Assembly (NCBI GenBank): GCA_051011575.1
Contig: JBPCTR010000180.1
Coordinates: 1 to 18,031 of the forward strand
Source of the DNA: SHLQ01 sp051011575
GTDB taxonomy: Bacteria > Actinomycetota > Acidimicrobiia > Acidimicrobiales > SHLQ01
Length of the DNA: 18,031 nt
Direction of reading: 5' to 3'
A model generated the notes under the pieces. That model made no database searches, was not told where the DNA came from, and was given only the letters and a program-made list of their open reading frames with translations. A program made the position numbers and the translations under genes. Shown here in pieces: positions 13,061 through 18,031 of this stretch (the first letter of the stretch is position 1; each line of letters begins with the position of its first letter).

Positions 13061-13896
13061 ACGGATTCGGCAATGGCGTCGGAATCGTCCTCGGTGTCTT
13101 CGGACCCACGTGGCCACAGCAGTACGACCGCTCCACCGACGAGGAGGGCCACACTCATCCAGATGTTGACCCGCAGACCAGCGATCATCGTGGCTTCGTC
13201 GATTCGAACACTTTCGATCCAGAGGCGCCCGAGCCCGTATCCGAGCAGGTACACCGCGATGAGTCGTCCGCGGGGAAGGACGCCCTTGCGGTCGATCCAC
13301 AACATCACTCCGACGAGAGCGAAGTTCCACAGGCTCTCGTAGAGGAACGTGGGGTGAAAGGTGGGGAACGCCTCGACATCGACGAACTCCTCGGGGATTC
13401 CGCGGCGATGGTCGCCGTCGATCTCGAGTCCCCACGGAAGATCGGTCGGCTCTCCGAAGACCTCCTGGTTGAACCAGTTTCCCCAACGACCGATCGCCTG
13501 GGCGAGGGGCAGCCCGGGCACGACGGCGTCGAGAACGTTGCGCATGTCGATCCCGCGTCGGTGCGCCACCCACAGTCCCGTGAGTACGCCGAGGAACATC
13601 CCGCCGGGAATCCCGAGACCGCCGGCGCGAAGGTTGAAGATCTCGAAGAAGGACTCGTCGGAGAATCGATGCCAGTCCGTGATGACGTGGTACAACCGAG
13701 CGCCGACCACACCTCCCGGCACGGCCCAGAGGGCGATGGCGATGATGTCGTCGTCGTCTCCCCCAGTGGCCGCCCACCGCTTCTGGCCGATGCTCACGGC
13801 CGCGAGCACGCCGAGTGCGATACAGAAGCCGTACAGCGTGAAGGGCCCGATCGAATCGAATGACGGTGATGGAATGGCGGCGATCACGATGCTCAC
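13048..13896 (-). CDS. lgt: Prolipoprotein diacylglyceryl transferase
   Basis: A 282-residue multi-pass inner-membrane enzyme that moves a diacylglyceryl group from phosphatidylglycerol to the lipobox cysteine of prolipoproteins. Evidence: the IPSPSF start (8-13), the first helix LYGFCIALGVLAA (21-33), RLYHVITDW (67-75), the central signature AIGRWGNWFNQEVFGEPT (134-151) and the late GYGLGRLWIESVR (219-231), which carries the second essential Arg. About seven transmembrane helices are expected and the C-terminal tail is acidic. I use GTG 13896; GTG 13887 is an attractive alternative because TAGCGT lies 7 nt before it (leaderless spacing) and the protein would start MIAAIPSPSF. The long upstream open frame overlaps the acyl-CoA dehydrogenase gene and is a shadow. 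The gene follows that one after 46 nt. Confidence 0.92.
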   Translation of the reverse strand: MSIVIAAIPSPSFDSIGPFTLYGFCIALGVLAAVSIGQKRWAATGGDDDDIIAIALWAVPGGVVGARLYHVITDWHRFSDESFFEIFNLRAGGLGIPGGMFLGVLTGLWVAHRRGIDMRNVLDAVVPGLPLAQAIGRWGNWFNQEVFGEPTDLPWGLEIDGDHRRGIPEEFVDVEAFPTFHPTFLYESLWNFALVGVMLWIDRKGVLPRGRLIAVYLLGYGLGRLWIESVRIDEATMIAGLRVNIWMSVALLVGGAVVLLWPRGSEDTEDDSDAIAESVQTD

Positions 13897-13942
13897 GCTA
13901 GCTGCGAACCCGGTTCGGTCGAGAGCGCATTCCTCGCGCTGA

Positions 13943-15733
13943 TCAGAACTGGTCGGAATCGAGTTGCATGAGCGGCGTGGCCGGAGCCAGCACCGCCTGC
14001 TCCAACGCGCCGGCCAACGGGAGCAGCTGATCGCAGTAGAACCCGGCGGTGACGATCTTTGCGTCGAGGCGAGGATCCTGTTCACCGGCGTCGAGACGAC
14101 GCTGCGCCGCGAGCGCCTGGAGCACGAGAGACCATCCGCCAGTGAGTTGACCGAGCATGCGCAGGTACGGGCTGGCACCCGCGAAAGCATCGGCGGGTGC
14201 CGTCGCGAGTTTCTCGATCAGCTTCAGTGTGCAGGCTCGGACGATGCCGCTCTGCGATGCGAGGGTGGCGCCCATGGCCTGCAGTGGCTCGCTGCCGGAC
14301 GAGGCTTCGGCCGCGGTGGCATCGATCTCGTCCAGAAGGTCTGTGACCACCTGGCCCCCTCCGAGGGGCAGCTTGCGCGCCACGAGGTCGAGCGCCTGGA
14401 TCCCGTTCGTTCCCTCGTAGATCGGGTTGATACGAGCGTCACGGAAGTGCTGCGCCACTCCGGTCTCCTCGACAAACCCCATTCCTCCATGAACCTGAAC
14501 CGCGACCGAGGTCAGCTCACACCCCATGTCGGTGCACCACGCCTTTGTGACCGGCGTGAGTAGAGCTGCCCGATCACCTGCGGTCTGGCGCATGTCGGAA
14601 TCGGGATGGTTGCCCTCGGTGTCGACGGCTGCTGCATCGAGAAATGCCAGCCCTCTCATGGCCTCGATCGTGGCCTTCATCGTCAGCAGCATCCGACGGA
14701 CGTCTGCATGATCGATGATGGGCGAAGAGGACTCGTTTGAGCCGACAGCGCGCCCTTGCTTCCGTTCCCGGGCGTAAGCGACCGCATCCTGATAGGCACG
14801 TTCAGCGATCGCGATGCCCTGCACGCCAACCGACAGCCGCGCATTGTTCATCATCGTGAACATGTAGGCCATGCCCCGATTCTCTTCGCCGATCAGGTAA
14901 CCCACGGCGCCCCCATCGTCACCGAACTGAAGGACGCACGTGGGCGATCCGTTGATCCCGAGTTTGTGCTCGATCGACGTGCACTTCACGTCGTTGCGGA
15001 TCGTCGGCCGGCCCTCTGCGTCGAGGAGGTACTTGGGCACGATGAAGGTCGAGATTCCCCTCGTTCCAGCCGGGGCATCGGGCGTGCGTGCGAGGACGAG
15101 GTGCACGATGTTCTCCGCCAGGTCGTGTTCGCCGTAGGTGATGAAGATCTTCTGCCCGGTGATGCGGTAGGTCCCGTCGTCGTTGCGTTCGGCGCGGGTA
15201 CGGAGCGCCCCTACGTCGGAGCCCGCGTCGGGTTCCGTGAGATTCATCGTGGCCGTCCATTCGCCGGTCACGAGGGGCGAGAGCCAGGTCTCCTTCTGCA
15301 CTTCGTCGGCGTGTTCGTGCAGCAGGTCGATCGCTCCCTGCGTGAGTAGAGGACACAGAGCAAACGACATACAGGCGGAGTTGAGCATTTCCTGCAGTGC
15401 CGTGGCGATGACCCACGGGAACCCACCGCCGCCATATGCGGGATCGAAGGGCACCGCACCCCATCCGGCGGCGACGTAGGCCGCATAGGCGTCGATGAAC
15501 CCATCAGGGGTGGTGACGGTGAAGTCATCGTTCCAGACCGCACCCTGCTCGTCACCTCGGCGGTTCAGCGGCGCGATCGTGTCCTCGATGAATCGCCCGG
15601 CTTCGGCGAGAACGGGCTCCATCATTTCGGTGTCGAAAGCATCGAACGATGGGTAGGCGCCAATCGCGTCGATGTCGGCGAGTTCCCGGAGGATGAATTC
15701 GATGTCCCAGAGCGGGACCCGGTAGTCAGCCAT
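13943..15733 (-). CDS. Acyl-CoA dehydrogenase, long (about 600 aa) FadE5/DmdC-like
   Basis: The 596-residue FAD enzyme performs alpha,beta-dehydrogenation of an acyl-CoA. It has the long architecture: N-terminal helical domain, middle beta domain with TEPDAGSDVGALRT (166-179), C-terminal helical domain with QVHGGMGF (413-420) and the catalytic base E440 in IYEGTNGIQALDL, plus an extra C-terminal helical domain of about 120 residues typical of the FadE5/DmdC group. The substrate (long-chain acyl-CoA, 3-methylmercaptopropionyl-CoA or other) cannot be fixed by sequence alone, and no other dmd gene is present. The start ATG 15733 has GAGGAT about 8 nt upstream. A perfect 20-bp palindrome in the promoter suggests repression by a TetR-type regulator, which is not encoded in the window. 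Confidence 0.92.
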   Translation of the reverse strand: MADYRVPLWDIEFILRELADIDAIGAYPSFDAFDTEMMEPVLAEAGRFIEDTIAPLNRRGDEQGAVWNDDFTVTTPDGFIDAYAAYVAAGWGAVPFDPAYGGGGFPWVIATALQEMLNSACMSFALCPLLTQGAIDLLHEHADEVQKETWLSPLVTGEWTATMNLTEPDAGSDVGALRTRAERNDDGTYRITGQKIFITYGEHDLAENIVHLVLARTPDAPAGTRGISTFIVPKYLLDAEGRPTIRNDVKCTSIEHKLGINGSPTCVLQFGDDGGAVGYLIGEENRGMAYMFTMMNNARLSVGVQGIAIAERAYQDAVAYARERKQGRAVGSNESSSPIIDHADVRRMLLTMKATIEAMRGLAFLDAAAVDTEGNHPDSDMRQTAGDRAALLTPVTKAWCTDMGCELTSVAVQVHGGMGFVEETGVAQHFRDARINPIYEGTNGIQALDLVARKLPLGGGQVVTDLLDEIDATAAEASSGSEPLQAMGATLASQSGIVRACTLKLIEKLATAPADAFAGASPYLRMLGQLTGGWSLVLQALAAQRRLDAGEQDPRLDAKIVTAGFYCDQLLPLAGALEQAVLAPATPLMQLDSDQF

Positions 15734-15764
15734 GTTGCGATCCTCGAATTTACTCTGCAGTCAA

Positions 15765-15784
15765 ATAGTAGGACTTCCTACTAT
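15765..15784. promoter_or_regulatory. Perfect 20-bp palindrome, operator-like, over the acyl-CoA dehydrogenase promoter
   Basis: ATAGTAGGA (15765-15773) and TCCTACTAT (15776-15784) are exact inverted repeats around CT. On the minus strand TACTAT (15765-15770) would serve as a -10 box 31 nt before the acyl-CoA dehydrogenase ATG, so the palindrome overlaps the core promoter. Size and symmetry suit a TetR-family dimer controlling fatty-acid catabolism. The sequence is AT-richer than its surroundings. It is too close to the following start and lacks a T-tract, so a terminator for the YihY gene is less likely. Confidence 0.6.
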
Positions 15785-15800
15785 ATCGTTCGGCTCGCCC

Positions 15801-16766
15801 TCAGACCTGACGCACAAGTCTCTTCAACGCGCGGAAGGCCCGGGTGAACAACTCGGGATCCGTCCAGTTGTCGACCGGGCCTCGACGCTCCGCGAGGAAT
15901 CCGTTCAACTCGGCGCCCAATACCAGTCCGATCGCGAGCAGGTAGAGCCAGACCTGGATGGTGATCGCCGTTCCGATCGCGCCGTATACCGGGTTCGAGT
16001 CCGAACTGAGCGTGTTGACGTAGAGGCTGAACAACACGGTTGCGATCAACCACGCGGTCGCCGCGAACACCGCGCCCGGCAACTCCCATCTCCAGGACGC
16101 CCTCCGATTCGGCGCGAGGTGGAAGATCGTTGCTGCCCACAGCACCAGGATCAGAACTGCGAGTGGAAAGCGAAGCCATGTCCACAGCCACAGGAACGCA
16201 TCTGGAGTCGACGATGACTCCGACAGCTCATCACCAGCAGCAATCGGCGCGATCACAACTCCTGCAAGCGTGATCGCTCCGACGATGATCGACCCGATAG
16301 CGAGGATCAGTCCGATCACCTGCGTGCCTACCCAACCGCGGGTGTTGTGGTGTCCGTACGCGACGTCGAGCGCGCGAACCACCGCTGCGAATCCGCGCGA
16401 AGCGGTGTAGATCGTGACCAGCACACCCACTGTCAGCACGGACGTGGACGACCCGTCGAAAAGCGACTGCACCGCGTCGGACACCGTTCCGCCCTGCCCA
16501 AACACCTGTGCCGACCAGTCGGTGAGTTGGTCCTCCACCGAGGTGGAGAGGTCGTTGCCGAACAGATCGCTCAGCCAGCCAAGCGCAGCCGACATGACCA
16601 GCAACAGCGGGAACAGGCTCAACAGCGCGAAGAACCCGATCTCAGCCGCCAGTCCGCTCACCCGGTCGTCGTGCCAGTGCCGATAGAGGTACCGAACGAG
16701 GTCGCGGATCGTAAGCGGAGGGACCGGCGCAGTTGCGGACTCAGGGGATTCGATTTCGCTCGACAT
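15801..16766 (-). CDS. YihY/BrkB-family inner-membrane protein
   Basis: The 321-residue protein has six predicted transmembrane helices near 39-65, 108-130, 146-177, 190-217, 228-253 and 262-290, the layout of the YihY/virulence factor BrkB family. Characteristic segments are AEIGFFALLSLFPLLL (41-56), YTASRGFAAVVRALDVAY (120-137) and GAELNGFLAERR (284-295). The N-terminus (1-30) and C-terminus (295-321) are polar, the latter basic and likely cytoplasmic. The biochemical role of the family is not settled; it is not the ribonuclease BN once proposed. The acyl-CoA dehydrogenase gene starts 67 nt downstream with its own promoter-like palindrome. Confidence 0.9.
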   Translation of the reverse strand: MSSEIESPESATAPVPPLTIRDLVRYLYRHWHDDRVSGLAAEIGFFALLSLFPLLLVMSAALGWLSDLFGNDLSTSVEDQLTDWSAQVFGQGGTVSDAVQSLFDGSSTSVLTVGVLVTIYTASRGFAAVVRALDVAYGHHNTRGWVGTQVIGLILAIGSIIVGAITLAGVVIAPIAAGDELSESSSTPDAFLWLWTWLRFPLAVLILVLWAATIFHLAPNRRASWRWELPGAVFAATAWLIATVLFSLYVNTLSSDSNPVYGAIGTAITIQVWLYLLAIGLVLGAELNGFLAERRGPVDNWTDPELFTRAFRALKRLVRQV

Positions 16767-16856
16767 GACAGCCCGACCAGCATGACCGCTTGGGCGGTCG
16801 AGCGGCGAATTACAGCGGACCCGCTCTCGCCGACGACCAGTGCCTCGGGCGCGGGG

Positions 16857-17441
16857 TCAACGAGTGAGGAGAAAGCGGCGGCGAGAGTTCACGACTGCCG
16901 CGACCTCGGCGAGAGGTCGCTCGCCGAGCACCGACTCGAGTGTGTGGTCGGCATCGAGGTCGATCACGGCATCGTCGCTCAAGAGCGGAACCATGGCTCG
17001 CGCCGCCTGGATGTCTTCGGGAACCACGAATGAGATGTGTACGGGCGCCGGTACGGACGACAGGCGACGAACATACTGGCGAAGCGATGTGACCAGGCGC
17101 GTGTGCACCGCCGCCGCCGCGGGCAGTGGACCGTGCTCGAGAACGTATTCGTGCGTCGCGACGAGCGACGAGACACCGTCGGCCACGAACGAATCGGCGG
17201 CGCCCCGACGATCGACATCGGTGGCGAGCAGGACCGGAAGCCCGGAGAGCGTGAGGCGTTCCGCAACTTCATTTGCCTGCTCGGCGGACTTCGTGATGAC
17301 GGCAAGCCGGCCCGCCTTTGCCGCGAGGTCGCGGACGCGGAGCTCGCGATCGCTGCGCGAGGTCTGCCAGAAAAATCCGCCTGGATGAACGTGTTGAAGC
17401 GTCATATGGGGGGTCGATACCGTTCCGCTGGGTCGAGTCAT
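16857..17441 (-). CDS. Free-standing degenerate SF2 helicase C-terminal (RecA2-like) domain protein
   Basis: The 194-residue product resembles the second RecA domain of SF2 helicases without any ATPase first domain. The order of elements matches: a strand plus helix LAVITKSAEQANEVAERL (46-63, motif IV region), FVADGVSSLVAT (85-96), which parallels the 'F..G...VLVATDVAARG' stretch before motif V but reads HEYVLEHG, and VTSLRQYVRRLSS (117-129) at the place of motif VI (HRxGRxxR), which is not conserved. No Walker A or DEAD box exists in this or neighbouring frames. The N-terminus (1-40) is unrelated. I choose ATG 17441, preceded by GGCGGA; ATG 17405 (182 residues) and ATG 17504 are alternatives. 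Nucleotide hydrolysis is unlikely; nucleic-acid or protein binding is possible. The helicase similarity is pattern-based and moderate. Confidence 0.6.
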   Translation of the reverse strand: MTRPSGTVSTPHMTLQHVHPGGFFWQTSRSDRELRVRDLAAKAGRLAVITKSAEQANEVAERLTLSGLPVLLATDVDRRGAADSFVADGVSSLVATHEYVLEHGPLPAAAAVHTRLVTSLRQYVRRLSSVPAPVHISFVVPEDIQAARAMVPLLSDDAVIDLDADHTLESVLGERPLAEVAAVVNSRRRFLLTR

Positions 17442-17484
17442 TGGGTAATTCCGCCGCCGAGACCCACATCGCGGGTCGACGAGC

Positions 17485-17513
17485 ACTGTAACACATGTCG
17501 TCACAATGTGACG
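17485..17513 (-). promoter_or_regulatory. Promoter with palindromic operator before the helicase-C-like gene
   Basis: On the minus strand TGTTACAGT (extended -10, hexamer at 17485-17490) lies 43 nt before the ATG at 17441. Just upstream is a perfect inverted repeat, CGTCACA-A-TGTGACG on the plus strand (17499-17513), covering the spacer and the -35 position. The region is AT-richer than its surroundings. The half-sites resemble those of a CRP-type regulator but in reversed order. The 111-nt gap holds no gene. Confidence 0.45.
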
Positions 17514-17552
17514 TTTATGTAACGGAAACCAAAGGAAATTTCTGACGCCGTT

Positions 17553-18031
17553 TCAAGCGACGATGTCGACCGGCGCCCCCACGGGGACGTTCTCAGCGAG
17601 GAACTCGATGACCTCGTTCGGTACACGAACACACCCGTTCGACAGGTTCTGCCCGACCTGATCGGGTCGGCTCGTTCCATGGATCGCTATCACCGGGAGC
17701 CCACCGCTGAAGGTTTCGAGGGCTTCGGAGAAACCCGAAAGTGCCAGTGCGTACGGGCCGAGGTACGCCTCCTCCGGCGGGTTCTCCCTGACTGCCGCAA
17801 CATAGAAGCGTCCGAACGGTGTCGGTGTGCGTTCGGCACCGACCACCGCCTGAGTCTCGGCGATCACGTGCGGACCGTCGTAGACCACCACACTCGTCGT
17901 CGTCAGGTTGACCTCCGCGCGGATTCGGGTCTGACTCAGGGTGAACTGGCTCGCGTCGATCCATCCCTCCTGGCCATTTGGGCGAACGGGTAGTTGTACC
18001 CGATACCAGTCGTGGCCCGGCTCACCTTCCA
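17553..18031 (-). CDS. L,D-transpeptidase (YkuD domain), C-terminal part
   Basis: The frame is open to the right edge, so the start is missing; 158 codons plus two bases are present. The first visible part (EPGHDWYRVQLPVRPNGQEG, then WIDASQF) looks like an SH3-type cell-wall-binding domain. The YkuD catalytic domain follows: GRFYVAAV, LPVIAIHGTSRPDQVGQ and the active-site motif SNGCVRV with the nucleophilic Cys; the usual SHGC(V/I)R has Asn in place of its His. Such enzymes cut a tetrapeptide and form 3-3 peptidoglycan cross-links or attach proteins outside the membrane; a signal peptide or lipobox would be beyond the edge. Only 15 residues follow the VRVPNEVIEFL helix, a compact C-terminus. 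An internal GTG at 17891 is not the true start, because family similarity continues upstream. Confidence 0.87.
   Translation of the reverse strand, partial: EGEPGHDWYRVQLPVRPNGQEGWIDASQFTLSQTRIRAEVNLTTTSVVVYDGPHVIAETQAVVGAERTPTPFGRFYVAAVRENPPEEAYLGPYALALSGFSEALETFSGGLPVIAIHGTSRPDQVGQNLSNGCVRVPNEVIEFLAENVPVGAPVDIVA

Noticed and set aside
13897..14190. N-terminal extension of lgt
   Set aside because: The open frame upstream of 13896 overlaps the acyl-CoA dehydrogenase gene on the same strand and is serine/arginine-rich; family similarity begins at IPSPSF.
16784..16799. Hairpin GACCGC-TTGG-GCGGTC upstream of the YihY gene
   Set aside because: A perfect 6-bp stem but with no T-tract and no clear relation to a promoter; short GC stems are frequent in this base composition.

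Overview
The window is high-GC, gene-dense DNA from a bacterial chromosome, most likely an actinobacterium of the Acidimicrobiia (Ilumatobacter-like). I base this on the F420-type luciferase-like oxidoreductase, a membrane protein opening with a WW-x-ASDGKWY motif, tRNA-Gly(GCC)/Cys(GCA)/Val(GAC) genes in an order I associate with actinobacteria, GTG starts, and several TANNNT boxes only 6-8 nt before a start codon (leaderless style). The taxonomy is inferred; no marker gene is present. I see no insertion sequence, prophage gene, CRISPR array or rRNA.

Layout. 1-3901: oxidoreductase and lyase genes on alternating strands: the N-terminus of a 2OG-Fe(II) oxygenase, a luciferase-like F420 oxidoreductase, an iodotyrosine-deiodinase-like nitroreductase, a zinc-free quinone-oxidoreductase-like MDR protein, and a DapA/NanA-fold lyase or aldolase without canonical DapA residues. 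3902-5873: a dispersed tRNA cluster read leftwards (Gly, Cys, Val), with a multi-pass membrane protein gene between Cys and Val, short repeats beside tRNA-Val and a good terminator after tRNA-Gly.

5874-12201, all on the minus strand: a class III nucleotide cyclase overlapping an alkyltransferase-like (ATL) gene; then, after 93 nt, a tight six-gene run: DEAD-box helicase, N6-adenine DNA methyltransferase, metX, an Fpg/MutM-like glycosylase with an altered zinc finger, a small two-TM protein and a 73-residue protein. Overlaps (19, 4 and 8 nt) and gaps of 13-15 nt suggest one transcript. DNA repair and modification genes (ATL, Fpg-like, methyltransferase) sit beside methionine/SAM supply (metX), an unusual combination and the best candidate here for a functional module.

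12263-18031: a probably leaderless serine hydrolase (plus strand), then minus-strand lgt, a roughly 600-residue acyl-CoA dehydrogenase whose promoter contains a perfect 20-bp palindrome, a YihY/BrkB membrane protein, a free-standing degenerate helicase-C-like protein with a palindrome in its promoter region, and the C-terminal part of an L,D-transpeptidase leaving the right edge. Envelope genes (lgt, YihY, L,D-transpeptidase) are enriched in this part.

No element is clearly a new defence or mobile system. The points that most deserve a check are the repair/modification operon, the C-D-C-H zinc finger of the Fpg-like protein, the PWWRV ATL coupled to a cyclase, the orphan helicase-C domain with its operator-like palindrome, and the retained deiodinase E-Y-K triad.
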